Shown here: positions 7,104 to 13,700 of the stretch, in pieces | How the letters are laid out: each line of letters begins with the position of its first letter | How positions within the stretch are numbered: the first letter of the stretch is position 1 | Assembly: GCA_937916125.1 (NCBI GenBank) | Contig: CALGGE010000002.1 | Span: 1-17,245 of the forward strand | Origin: an uncultured Elusimicrobia bacterium | GTDB taxonomy: Bacteria; Elusimicrobiota; Endomicrobiia; Endomicrobiales; Endomicrobiaceae | Length of the DNA stretch: 17,245 bases | Direction of reading: 5' to 3' | Made by a program: the position numbers and the translations under genes | The notes under the pieces: generated by a model | Told to the model about the DNA's origin: nothing | Seen by the model: the letters and a program-made list of their open reading frames with translations, nothing else | The model's database searches: none

Positions 7104-7551
7104 GATTATATCTCTTATAAAGTATTTGTAATATTTTTTTAAACATCCTGAAGCCTATACTTTCGTCTTTTTCCATCAATGTTTCAATATCATCTTTATA
7201 TAATAAGTATATTTCGCTGTCTTCCAATGCCGTTGCGGTATCTGCATAAACTTCATTGGCATTAAAAACATATTTTTGCCCGAACAAATCTCTTTTATGT
7301 ATAATTCTTTTGTTTTTGGTATCATCCAATTCCACCTTGCCGGATTTTACAATACAAAGTAACTTTGCGTCTTGACCTTTTTTATAAATAATTTCTTTTT
7401 TTAAATAAGTTTTTTTATATATGTGAGCACGAATTTTTTTTAATTGAAATACACTTAAACAGTCAAAAGAGTCTATGCTTTTTAAAAATAAAACATCCTT
7501 TTTTAAATCCGTATTGATAAAAAATTTTAAAATTAAATTTTTAATTTTCAT
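7093..7551 (-). CDS. stand-alone cyclic-nucleotide-binding-fold protein, cassette degenerate
   Basis: This 152-residue protein has the CRP/EAL-type beta-roll: ...LKKEIIYKKGQDAKLLCIVKSGKVEL (50-75) and then DLFGQKYVFNANEVYADTATALEDSEIYLL (88-117), followed by a C-terminal helix. There is no helix-turn-helix, so it is not a DNA-binding CRP. The phosphate-binding cassette usually has FGE...R(T/S)A; here Gln92 replaces the Glu and Asp104 stands where the Arg is expected, so classical cAMP binding looks unlikely. GAGG precedes the ATG. It overlaps the permease gene by 11 bp and may regulate it. It has its own promoter at 7592-7620. Confidence 0.75.
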   Translation of the reverse strand: MKIKNLILKFFINTDLKKDVLFLKSIDSFDCLSVFQLKKIRAHIYKKTYLKKEIIYKKGQDAKLLCIVKSGKVELDDTKNKRIIHKRDLFGQKYVFNANEVYADTATALEDSEIYLLYKDDIETLMEKDESIGFRMFKKILQILYKRYNHER

Positions 7552-7591
7552 AAAACCTCAGTTTTTCCTTTGTATTTTTCTATATTTTGCC

Positions 7592-7620
7592 ATTATATAT
7601 AAAATCTGTAAGTTTTTCAA
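7592..7620 (-). promoter_or_regulatory. promoter of the cNMP-fold/AI-2E operon
   Basis: On the minus strand this is TTGAAA, 17 bases, TATAAT, ending about 40 bp before the ATG at 7551. It is back-to-back with the consensus plus-strand promoter at 7632-7660. Confidence 0.6.
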
Positions 7621-7631
7621 GCAAAAAAAAT

Positions 7632-7660
7632 TTGACAAAAAAATTTTTTTGTTGTATAAT
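7632..7660 (+). promoter_or_regulatory. consensus promoter of the amt-glnB unit / leader RNA
   Basis: TTGACA, exactly 17 bases, TATAAT: a perfect sigma-70-type match, with A/T tracts upstream. Transcription should begin near 7667, giving a leader of about 250 nt before amt. I see no sigma-54 (GG-N10-GC) promoter here. Confidence 0.75.
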
Positions 7661-7690
7661 TGTTGTGGCTATTAAATAAAAGCTTTCAGC

Positions 7691-7735
7691 AAAGGTGCTT
7701 AATGATGAAAATCTTTAAGCACCTTTTTCTTTTTG
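7691..7735 (+). terminator. leader terminator 1 (about 25 nt after the start of transcription)
   Basis: AAAGGTGCTTAA pairs perfectly with TTAAGCACCTTT (12 bp). Inside the loop GAT-GAAA-ATC can pair again. The stem is followed by TTCTTTTT. It looks like a strong intrinsic terminator and would give an RNA of only about 65-70 nt unless it is overcome. Confidence 0.7.
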
Positions 7736-7797
7736 AAGTTATGTTCTTTTATAGATTCCGCATCAATTGCGATCATCATAAAGCGATTGTTGTATAG
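7702..7797 (+). CDS. possible 31-codon leader peptide between the two terminators
   Basis: ATG-ATG begins in the loop of terminator 1, with AAAGG (in that hairpin's 5' arm) six bases ahead as ribosome binding site. The frame MMKIFKHLFLFEVMFFYRFR... runs to a TAG at 7795-7797, four bases before the 5' arm of terminator 2. A ribosome stopping there would cover that arm. The peptide itself has no recognised features. It could be chance; placement is the only evidence. Confidence 0.25.
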   Translation: MMKIFKHLFLFEVMFFYRFRINCDHHKAIVV

Positions 7798-7800
7798 GAC

Positions 7801-7845
7801 AAAGGAGTCCGGAAGAAAATCTTTCGGGCTCCTTTCTTTTTTTAA
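7801..7845 (+). terminator. leader terminator 2, upstream of amt
   Basis: AAAGGAG-T-CCG-GAAGA pairs with TCTTT-CGG-G-CTCCTTT (16 bp including G-U pairs, loop AAA) and is followed by CTTTTTTT. It has the same outer ends and the same loop text (GAAAATCTTT) as terminator 1, with a different paired middle. It lies about 75 bp before the amt start, so amt needs read-through or a further promoter. Confidence 0.7.
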
Positions 7846-7862
7846 ATATAAAAAAACTTATA

Positions 7863-7890
7863 AGCTTTAAGCTATAAGCAATAAACTAAA
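7863..7890. repeat. array of four 7-bp units (AGCTTTA-like) before amt
   Basis: The units read AGCTTTA, AGCTATA, AGCAATA, AACTAAA, and then a loose pair AAGTGCA/AAGTGTT. With the preceding CTTATA the array can also fold on itself (CTTATAAGC...GCTATAAG). Confidence 0.5.
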
Positions 7891-7920
7891 AAGTGCAAAG
7901 TGTTTTTAAAGGAGGAAGAA

Positions 7921-9246
7921 ATGAAAAAGTTGTTGGTTGCAATGTTTTTGCTTTTTATTTCCTTAAGTGTATTTGCTCCCGTATATGCACAGGAAATTAC
8001 TGCGGAAACACAAATTGAACAGGAAATCACAAATGAGGTAAACGGTGCAGATACGACATTTATTATAATTTGTGCCGCACTTGTTATGGTTATGACGCCG
8101 GGCGTAGCATTATTCTACGGCGGTATGGTTAGAAGAAAAAATGTTTTAGGAACATTGATGCAAAGTTTTGTTGTCTTGGGAATAGCCACCGTTATATGGC
8201 TTATTTACGGGTACAGTTTAGCGTTCGGTCCCGATATAGGGCATGTAATAGGAAGTTTAAAATGGACATTTCTGGACGGTGTAGGTTTAGAGCCCGACCC
8301 TACATACTCTTCTACCATACCGCATCAATTGTTTATGGCATTTCAAATGATGTTCGCAATTTTAACACCGGCACTTATCACCGGAGCTTTTGCTGAAAGA
8401 TTTAAATTCAAATCTTTTATAGTTTTTATTGCAGTTTGGTTAACTATAGTTTATTGCCCTATAGCTCACTGGGTATGGGGACAAGACGGCTGGATTAAAA
8501 ACTTGGGCGGACTTGACTTTGCAGGCGGGCTTGTTGTTCATATAGCGTCGGGAACTTCCGCTTTTGCTGCCATACTGATAATGGGAATAAGAAGAGGTTA
8601 TCATTCCGAAGCTATGCCGCCTCATAATTTGCCTCTTACTTTTATAGGTGCAACAATATTGTGGATAGGATGGTTCGGCTTTAATGCGGGAAGTGCATTG
8701 GCTGCTTCCGGACTTGCCGTATCGGCACTCGTCGTTACCCATATTGCCGCAGGTGCAGCATTAATATCTTGGTCTGTAAGCGAATGGATATACAGAGGGA
8801 AACCTACCGTTTTGGGAGCGATTTCAGGTGCAGTTGCGGGACTGGTTGCAATTACTCCCGCCGCAGGATTTGTTACTCCTGTTTCGGCGTTATTCATAGG
8901 TTTGGCAGGCGGTGCGGTATGCTTCTTTGCGGTAAACTTAAAAGAAAGATTCGGATATGATGATTCTTTGGATGTTGTCGGTGTACATGGAATAGGCGGA
9001 ATTACGGGGGCATTACTTACCGGAATATTTGCGACTACGCTTATTAACCCCGACGGAGCTGACGGTGGAGTAGCTCTTTTGAAAATACAAACAATAAGTG
9101 TTATGGCGACGATAGTTTACTCTTTCATAGTTTCGGTAATAATATTAAAAATTATAGATAAGACTATGGGCTTAAGAGTTTCAGACAGACAGGAGCTTGA
9201 AGGATTGGATTTGTCGCAACACGGCGAAAGCGGATATAGATTCTAG
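7921..9246 (+). CDS. amt: ammonium transporter, Amt family
   Basis: This 441-residue channel protein carries ammonium across the inner membrane as a trimer. It has a signal peptide (MKKLLVAMFLLFISLSVFA, cleaved before about Gln24) and 11 expected transmembrane segments. Key family residues are present: D199 in LDFAGG, the twin pore histidines H207 (VVHIASG) and H356 (VGVHGIGG), the Phe-gate motifs FQMMFA (141-146) and WFGFNAGSAL (251-260), and the C-terminal tail GLRVSDRQELEGLDLSQHGESGY that contacts PII. The frame extends upstream to a GTG at 7900, but those codons are the ribosome binding site AAAGGAGGA, so the ATG at 7921 is the start. It is followed 41 bp later by glnB, the usual amt-PII pairing. 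Confidence 0.96.
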   Translation: MKKLLVAMFLLFISLSVFAPVYAQEITAETQIEQEITNEVNGADTTFIIICAALVMVMTPGVALFYGGMVRRKNVLGTLMQSFVVLGIATVIWLIYGYSLAFGPDIGHVIGSLKWTFLDGVGLEPDPTYSSTIPHQLFMAFQMMFAILTPALITGAFAERFKFKSFIVFIAVWLTIVYCPIAHWVWGQDGWIKNLGGLDFAGGLVVHIASGTSAFAAILIMGIRRGYHSEAMPPHNLPLTFIGATILWIGWFGFNAGSALAASGLAVSALVVTHIAAGAALISWSVSEWIYRGKPTVLGAISGAVAGLVAITPAAGFVTPVSALFIGLAGGAVCFFAVNLKERFGYDDSLDVVGVHGIGGITGALLTGIFATTLINPDGADGGVALLKIQTISVMATIVYSFIVSVIILKIIDKTMGLRVSDRQELEGLDLSQHGESGYRF

Positions 9247-9278
9247 AAGATTGGAAGATTAGAAGATTAGAAGATTGG
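9247..9278. repeat. array of four 8-bp units (AAGATTGG/AAGATTAG) between amt and glnB
   Basis: The units are AAGATTGG, AAGATTAG, AAGATTAG, AAGATTGG, starting on the first base after the amt stop codon. The last unit supplies the first two G of GGAGG, the ribosome binding site of glnB, six bases before its ATG. Confidence 0.85.
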
Positions 9279-9287
9279 AGGAAAAAG

Positions 9288-9626
9288 ATGAAAAAAATCT
9301 GTGCAATAGTAAAGCCCTATATCGTTGAAGATATAAAAAACGCTCTTACTGAAATAGGAGTTCACGGACTTACAAAATCAAATGTGGAAGGGTTTGGCAA
9401 ACAGGGCGGACATAAAGAAATTTACAGAAGCAAGGAATACAGCGTAAATTTTATTATGAAAGCAAAAATAGAAGTGGTAGTGTCTGATGAACTTGTTGAC
9501 AAAGTTATTGACGTTATCATTAAACAGGCAAGAACAGGCGATATCGGCGATGGGAAAATTTTTGTTTATCCCGTGGAGAGAGTTATCAGAATAAGAACAG
9601 GCGAAGAAGGTGCGTCTGCCATATAG
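9288..9626 (+). CDS. glnB: nitrogen regulatory protein PII (GlnB/GlnK)
   Basis: This 112-residue PII signal protein forms a trimer that reads ATP/ADP and 2-oxoglutarate and closes Amt channels when nitrogen is plentiful. The T-loop (about 37-55, FGKQGGHKEIYRSKEYSVNF) keeps Gln39 and Tyr51, the residue uridylylated in proteobacterial PII. The B-loop TGDIGDGKIFV (83-93) and the C-loop residues R101/R103 in VIRIRTGEEG are also present. Being directly behind amt it is best called GlnK-like; glnB is used as the general name. GGAGG lies six bases before the ATG. A clear terminator ends the unit. Confidence 0.95.
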   Translation: MKKICAIVKPYIVEDIKNALTEIGVHGLTKSNVEGFGKQGGHKEIYRSKEYSVNFIMKAKIEVVVSDELVDKVIDVIIKQARTGDIGDGKIFVYPVERVIRIRTGEEGASAI

Positions 9627-9654
9627 CAGATTATTTTAATAATTTATAAATCCG

Positions 9655-9697
9655 CTGCAGCGAGTCTGATATATACAACAGGCTCGCTGCAGTTTTA
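9655..9697 (+). terminator. terminator of the amt-glnB unit
   Basis: CTGCAGCGAGTCTG pairs with CAGGCTCGCTGCAG (14 bp, one U-G), loop of ten bases, followed by TTTTAT. It is 29 bp after the glnB stop. Confidence 0.8.
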
Positions 9698-9736
9698 TAT
9701 AAAATTCATATTTTACAGCATGGGGTTCGCTTTTTG

Positions 9737-9756
9737 AATGTTGGAAAATGTTGGAA
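9737..9756. repeat. 10-bp direct repeat AATGTTGGAA, two copies
   Basis: Two perfect adjacent copies lie just after the end of the minus-strand flavodoxin gene, in the convergent gap with glnB. Confidence 0.6.
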
Positions 9757-9766
9757 GTTTATAATA

Positions 9767-10378
9767 TTATAATAAATTTAACCAAGAAATTATCTTATTC
9801 TTAACTTGTTCGTTATAACTTGCATCTAAATTATTAAAACTTTCTCCACGCAGAATATTTGCATTTTTAGCTTTAGCTTTAAAATCCTCAAAGTACGTTC
9901 CGTAATTGCTTCCCTGTGTAGAAAAAGGAACAACTTTTTTATTCTTAAAATCAAACTCTTTTAAAAATTCAAGCACAACAGGTGCTGCCGTGTACCACCA
10001 TATGGGAGAACCCACAAAAATAGTATCGTATTTATCTATATCAGGAAAATCATTTATTATTTCAGGATAATTTCCCGACGAAATCTGTTTTTTTGACGTT
10101 ATATATAACGACGGTCCCTGCTTTATTTCTTCTTTTGGTTTTATTTCATAAATATCGGCATTTGTAAAAGATTGTATTTGTAATGCAATATCTTTTGTAT
10201 TTCCCGTTAAAGAATAATACATCACAATGGTCTTTCCTAAATTTGCATTCAAAGCAACCGAATTCGAATACTTTTCCATTTCGGTTTTATTCTTTTTAGA
10301 TACTTTGTATAAATGTATTAAAGAAAGTATTCCTACAATTACAACTATTGCCAACACCGCATATAAAGTTATTTTCAT
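9767..10378 (-). CDS. membrane-anchored flavodoxin-family protein
   Basis: This 203-residue protein has one N-terminal membrane segment (residues 4-23) and then a flavodoxin-like domain (about 48-203). The FMN phosphate loop is YYSLTGNTKDIA (S56 to T61) and a second FMN contact region is GSPIWWYTAAPVVLEFL (123-139), both typical of the Flavodoxin_4 type of quinone or NAD(P)H-linked reductase-like proteins. A basic stretch (VSKKNKTEMEK) follows the membrane segment, consistent with the domain on the cytoplasmic side, but a lipidless uncleaved signal with periplasmic domain is also possible. AAGGAG precedes the ATG by four to five bases. Electron partner unknown. It is divergent from the desulfurase operon. 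Confidence 0.85.
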   Translation of the reverse strand: MKITLYAVLAIVVIVGILSLIHLYKVSKKNKTEMEKYSNSVALNANLGKTIVMYYSLTGNTKDIALQIQSFTNADIYEIKPKEEIKQGPSLYITSKKQISSGNYPEIINDFPDIDKYDTIFVGSPIWWYTAAPVVLEFLKEFDFKNKKVVPFSTQGSNYGTYFEDFKAKAKNANILRGESFNNLDASYNEQVKNKIISWLNLL

Positions 10379-10421
10379 AAATTCTCCTTATTTCTTCCGA
10401 AAAAAATTTTAATAATAATTT

Positions 10422-10452
10422 ATTATATCAAATAAAGGAGCTCTTTTGTCAA
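10422..10452 (-). promoter_or_regulatory. probable promoter of the flavodoxin gene
   Basis: On the minus strand this is TTGACA, 19 bases, TATAAT; a GATATA two bases earlier gives a 17-base spacer. It is divergent from, and 13 bp from, the promoter at 10466. Confidence 0.5.
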
Positions 10453-10465
10453 GAAAAAATTTCTG

Positions 10466-10494
10466 TTGACAAAAAAAATATTTTTTTATAATAT
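10466..10494 (+). promoter_or_regulatory. promoter of the desulfurase-Rrf2-IscU operon
   Basis: TTGACA, 17 bases, TAATAT (a TATAAT overlaps it with a 15-base spacer). It has the same layout as the promoter at 14162-14190, including an inverted repeat five bases after the -10. Confidence 0.7.
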
Positions 10495-10499
10495 ATAAA

Positions 10500-10516
10500 C
10501 CTACCCTAAAGGTAGG
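10500..10516. promoter_or_regulatory. operator CCTACC-N5-GGTAGG, copy 1
   Basis: CCTACC-CTAAA-GGTAGG is a perfect 6-bp inverted repeat lying over the expected transcription start, then an extra TAGG. The only other copy I found is at 14196-14212, placed identically after its promoter. It is the likely binding site of the Rrf2 protein encoded in this operon. Confidence 0.7.
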
Positions 10517-10551
10517 TAGGTAATTCAACAAATTTCGGAGAACTTTTTATA

Positions 10552-11736
10552 ATGAACAAAAGAAATGTATATTTGGATAACAGTGCAACAACTCAAACAA
10601 GGTCAGAAGTTATAACTGAAATGATGCCATATTTTTCAAACATTTACGGAAACGCATCATCAGTTCACACTTACGGACAGAAAGCAAAAGCTGCATTAAC
10701 AAAAGCAAGAGAAACTTTTGCAAAACTTATAAATGCTCAGTCTCCGGAAGAAATAATATTTACTTCTTGCGGAACGGAAGCCGACAATATTGCAATCGTC
10801 GGCAGTTTGCTTGCGAATGATGGGAATCATGTTATAACAAGTAAAATAGAGCATCATGCGGTTTTATTTACTTGTCAAAATTTGGAAAAACATGGTTATA
10901 AAGCAGATTACATTTCCACAAACAATATCGGCAGAATAAATATTGAAGAACTAAAAAGTAAAATTACCGACGATACGGTTATTGTAAGCATAATGCATGC
11001 AAATAATGAAATAGGTGTAATGGAACCTATTGAAGAAGTATCTAAAATTTTAAAAGACATAAATAAGACAAGAAAAAATAAAATTTTATTACATACCGAT
11101 GCCGTTCAAACAGCCGGCAAAATAAAACTTGATGTTCAAAAACTCGGTGTAGATTTACTGTCGGTTTCAGGACATAAATTTTATGGTCCTAAAGGGATAG
11201 GAGCTTTATACATACGAAAAGGAACAAAAATTGAACCGTTATTCCACGGTGGACATCATGAATTCGGAATGAAACCGGGAACGGAAAATGTTGCGGGAAT
11301 AGTCGGTATGACAAAAGCATTGGAACTTGCAAACTTGGAAATGGAAAAAGAAAACAGAAAGATATTTTATTTAAGGAAAAAACTTGCAGACGGAATTATA
11401 GAAAAAATTCCGGAAATTGTAATAAATACAGACATTTATAGTTCTGTTCCCAATGTACTGAGTGTAAGTTTTAATTATATCGAGGGAGAAACTCTGTTGT
11501 TAATGCTTGATATGGCAGGCATTGCGGCATCGGCAGGTTCGGCATGTGCAACCGGTTCCGCCGAGCCGTCACATGTATTATCCGCAATAGGAGCAAATCC
11601 TTTAGCCGCACAGGGAACTTTAAGATTTTCTTTGGGGAGATATAATACCGATGAAGATATAGATTATGTTTTGGAAGTCTTGCCTAAACTCGTCGAACGA
11701 GTTCGCCAAATGTCCCCAATTTGGAAAAAACGTTAA
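10552..11736 (+). CDS. iscS: cysteine desulfurase, active paralogue (IscS/NifS class)
   Basis: This 394-residue PLP enzyme takes sulfur from cysteine as a persulfide and hands it to the scaffold. All active-site parts are visible: YLDNSATT (7-14), TSCGTEADN (71-79), IEHHAV (H101), D183 and Q186 in HTDAVQTAG, the PLP lysine K209 in SGHKFYGPKG, GTEN (243-246), the mobile-loop Cys C332 in GSACATGS, and R358 in TLRFSLGR for the substrate carboxylate. CGGAG lies about nine bases before the ATG. First gene of a unit with an Rrf2 regulator, a degenerate paralogue and IscU. Used here with iscU, hence iscS; nifS would be equally defensible. Confidence 0.92.
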   Translation: MNKRNVYLDNSATTQTRSEVITEMMPYFSNIYGNASSVHTYGQKAKAALTKARETFAKLINAQSPEEIIFTSCGTEADNIAIVGSLLANDGNHVITSKIEHHAVLFTCQNLEKHGYKADYISTNNIGRINIEELKSKITDDTVIVSIMHANNEIGVMEPIEEVSKILKDINKTRKNKILLHTDAVQTAGKIKLDVQKLGVDLLSVSGHKFYGPKGIGALYIRKGTKIEPLFHGGHHEFGMKPGTENVAGIVGMTKALELANLEMEKENRKIFYLRKKLADGIIEKIPEIVINTDIYSSVPNVLSVSFNYIEGETLLLMLDMAGIAASAGSACATGSAEPSHVLSAIGANPLAAQGTLRFSLGRYNTDEDIDYVLEVLPKLVERVRQMSPIWKKR

Positions 11737-11768
11737 TCGATTTTTTCGGAGATATATTTGTAGTTTTC

Positions 11769-11819
11769 ATACATCCAAACATCTATATATCCATACATCA
11801 AAATTTGTGAAGCAATTTT
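11769..11819. repeat. composite repeat: four 8-bp units plus AAATTTGTGAAGC hairpin
   Basis: The units ATACATCC, AAACATCT, ATATATCC, ATACATCA (11769-11800) run into AAATTTGTGAAGCAATTTT (11801-11819). It has the same architecture as 4657-4709, and its hairpin half is nearly identical to 745-763. The hairpin ends two bases before the AAAGGAG ribosome binding site of the Rrf2 gene. Confidence 0.75.
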
Positions 11820-11832
11820 GAAAGGAGAAAGT

Positions 11833-12279
11833 ATGTTAATATCTACACGCGGGCGTTATGCCATCAGAGCAATAATAGACTTGGCACAAAATTCAAATGG
11901 GGAATATATCCCCATGAAAGATGTTGCTCAAAGACAGGAAATATCATTAAAATATTTGGAAAAAATTTTACCTATACTTACAAAACATAAAATTATCGAA
12001 GGCGTTCATGGTAAAGGAGGAGGGTATAAATTAAGTAAGAATATAAAAAAATATAAAATTATAGATATATTAAAACTTACAGAAGGAGACCTTGCACCTG
12101 TTGCTTGCCTAAAAAAAGGGGCGGCAAAATGCAAAAGAAAATCAGAGTGCAAAACTTTGCATATGTGGAACAAATTTTATGAAATTATAAATAATTTCTT
12201 TGGGGCTATAACAATAGAAGATTTGGTAAACAACACTAAAGATTTTGATATTTATACAAATTTACAGCAGATTATATAA
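11833..12279 (+). CDS. iscR: Rrf2-family regulator with Fe-S cysteines (IscR-like)
   Basis: This 148-residue winged-helix regulator opens with the Rrf2 hallmark MLISTRGRYAIRAIIDLA, followed by the recognition part IPMKDVAQRQEISLKYLEKIL and the wing GVHGKGGGYKLSK (58-69). It keeps three cysteines and a histidine (C92-x7-C100-x5-C106-x3-H110), the places that hold a [2Fe-2S] cluster in IscR, though the first and last gaps are wider than in E. coli IscR (C-x5-C-x5-C-x2-H). So it is probably a Fe-S or redox-sensing repressor. A TTG start at 11818 is the extension through the ribosome binding site AAAGGAG; ATG 11833 is the real start. It lies between two desulfurase-like genes, and the inverted repeat CCTACC-N5-GGTAGG at 10500 and 14196 is its likely target. 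Confidence 0.88.
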   Translation: MLISTRGRYAIRAIIDLAQNSNGEYIPMKDVAQRQEISLKYLEKILPILTKHKIIEGVHGKGGGYKLSKNIKKYKIIDILKLTEGDLAPVACLKKGAAKCKRKSECKTLHMWNKFYEIINNFFGAITIEDLVNNTKDFDIYTNLQQII

Positions 12280-12293
12280 TGGAGGTAAAATAT

Positions 12294-13532
12294 ATGAAAC
12301 AGATTTATTTGGATAACCAGTCAAATACAATGACGGACGACAGAGTTTTTGAAGCAATGGTTCCGTATATGAAACAAAATTACGGTAATCCGCAAAGCAT
12401 TTACTCTTTGGGACAGATATCTAAAGATGCAATAGAACAGGCAAGAGTTTCTGTCGCAAAACTGATAAATTCAAACCCCGAAGAAATCATTTTTACATCT
12501 TGCGGTTCGGAATCAAATAATCTTGCAATAAAAGGTTATGCTTACGGAAATTCAAAAAAAGGAAAACATATTATAGTTTCCGCAATAGAACATTTTTCCG
12601 TTTTAAATGCCGTTAAAAGTTTAGAGAAAGACGGCTTTGAAGTTTCTTATATTCCCGTCGATAATAAAGGTTTTATATTATTGGACGAACTGAAAAAAGC
12701 AATAAGAAAAGATACAATACTTGTATCTATTCAATATGCAAATACAGAAGTAGGAACCATTCAAAATATTGACGAAATATCGAAGACAGTTAAAGAAAAA
12801 AACATTGTTTTTCATGTTGATGCAGTTGTTGCGGCAGGAGTTATACCGATAGACGTAAAAAAATCGAACATTGATATGTTGACATTTTCAGGCTCGGTAA
12901 TATACGGTCCTAAAGGTACTGCTGCTCTTTATGTAAAAAAAGGAATTTATTTAAAACCTCAAATAGACGGCGGAGTTCAGGAATTTAATAAAAGAGCAGG
13001 AACGGAAAATGTTCCCGCGATAGTCGGCTTCGGAGTTGCATGCGATATAGCGTTAAACGAAATGCAACAAAATTACGACAAAACAATAAAATTAAGAAAC
13101 AGACTTATTGACGGATTACAAAAAAATATAAAATATATTTATCTTAACGGACCTACGGAAAACAGATTATCGACAAATGTTAATTTTTCCATAGAATTTG
13201 TCGAGGGGGAATCTCTTTTTCTTTTGTTGGATGCGAAAGGAATAATGGCGGCCAGCGGTTCTGCATGTGCAAATAAATCTTTAAAAATCTCGCACGTATT
13301 GACGGCACTTAATGTAGATGTTGCCGTCGGACAAGGCTCTATAGTATTTACGTTATCAAAATACAATACGGAAGAAGAAATAGATTATGTTGTAAAGGAA
13401 TTTCCTGCAATAGTTGAAAGATTAAGAATGATGTCTCCGTTATACGACCATTTTAAAACTACCGGTGAAAGAATGGAAGCCGGTCCGGGAACAGACTACG
13501 ACCACCACGGCAATGTACAATGTACAATGTAG
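12294..13532 (+). CDS. cysteine desulfurase-like pseudoenzyme (PLP lysine missing)
   Basis: This 412-residue protein aligns over its full length with the first desulfurase but lacks the catalytic set. SGHKFYGPKG there is SGSVIYGPKG here (V202 in place of the PLP lysine, S201 for the His). HTDAVQ is HVDAVV (V179 for the PLP-contacting Gln). TLRFSLGR is SIVFTLSK (V351 for the Arg that holds the substrate carboxylate). It keeps IEHF (H100), D176, GTEN (236-239) and the mobile-loop Cys C325 in GSACANKS. The frame is long and undamaged, so it seems maintained. GGAGG eight bases before ATG 12294 sets the start (an upstream ATG at 12279 overlaps that site). A C-terminal tail adds GPGTDYDHHGNVQCTM, whose last residues come from a 7-bp repeat. 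It may act as partner, scaffold or sulfur acceptor for the active enzyme. Confidence 0.88.
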   Translation: MKQIYLDNQSNTMTDDRVFEAMVPYMKQNYGNPQSIYSLGQISKDAIEQARVSVAKLINSNPEEIIFTSCGSESNNLAIKGYAYGNSKKGKHIIVSAIEHFSVLNAVKSLEKDGFEVSYIPVDNKGFILLDELKKAIRKDTILVSIQYANTEVGTIQNIDEISKTVKEKNIVFHVDAVVAAGVIPIDVKKSNIDMLTFSGSVIYGPKGTAALYVKKGIYLKPQIDGGVQEFNKRAGTENVPAIVGFGVACDIALNEMQQNYDKTIKLRNRLIDGLQKNIKYIYLNGPTENRLSTNVNFSIEFVEGESLFLLLDAKGIMAASGSACANKSLKISHVLTALNVDVAVGQGSIVFTLSKYNTEEEIDYVVKEFPAIVERLRMMSPLYDHFKTTGERMEAGPGTDYDHHGNVQCTM

Positions 13533-13538
13533 AATGTA
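13511..13538. repeat. array of four 7-bp units (CAATGTA) across the stop codon
   Basis: Units CAATGTA x3 then GAATGTA. The first three encode the final residues NVQCTM and the TAG (13530-13532) of the desulfurase-like gene, so the repeat has become part of the coding end. Confidence 0.8.
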
Positions 13539-13590
13539 CAATTAACGACGAGATGCTTCGACAAGCTCAGAATGACAGACGAGAACGACA

Positions 13591-13649
13591 GTTGAATAGT
13601 TGAATAGTTTCAACGACAGCTGAACAGCTGAGAAGCTGAAAAGCTGAAA
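13591..13649. repeat. 8-bp arrays: GTTGAATA x2, then AGCTGAAC-type x4
   Basis: GTTGAATA twice (13591-13606), then GTTTCAAC, then AGCTGAAC, AGCTGAGA, AGCTGAAA, AGCTGAAA (13618-13649). The first word is the same as the array at 15879-15918. Confidence 0.8.
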
Positions 13650-13678
13650 AGCAAATTCGTCCTCAGCTTATCAACTAA

Positions 13679-13700
13679 GATTTTGCGGAGCAAATTTGGT
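13679..13700. repeat. dispersed small hairpin element (TTTTGCGGAGCAAATTT)
   Basis: GATTTTGC-GGA-GCAAATTTGGT: a 6-8 bp stem of the same type as the copies at 745, 2781, 4688, 11801 and 16166. Confidence 0.5.

Noticed and set aside
7767..7798. Second promoter (TTGCGA ... TATAGG) between the amt-leader terminators
   Set aside because: The spacer is 20 bases and the -10 is poor; a start there would begin inside the second hairpin.
8440..8897. Long minus-strand open frames inside amt
   Set aside because: They lie wholly within a clear Amt coding sequence, lack ribosome binding sites and show no protein family. The same applies to opposite-strand frames in cysK, metY and the phosphoesterase gene.
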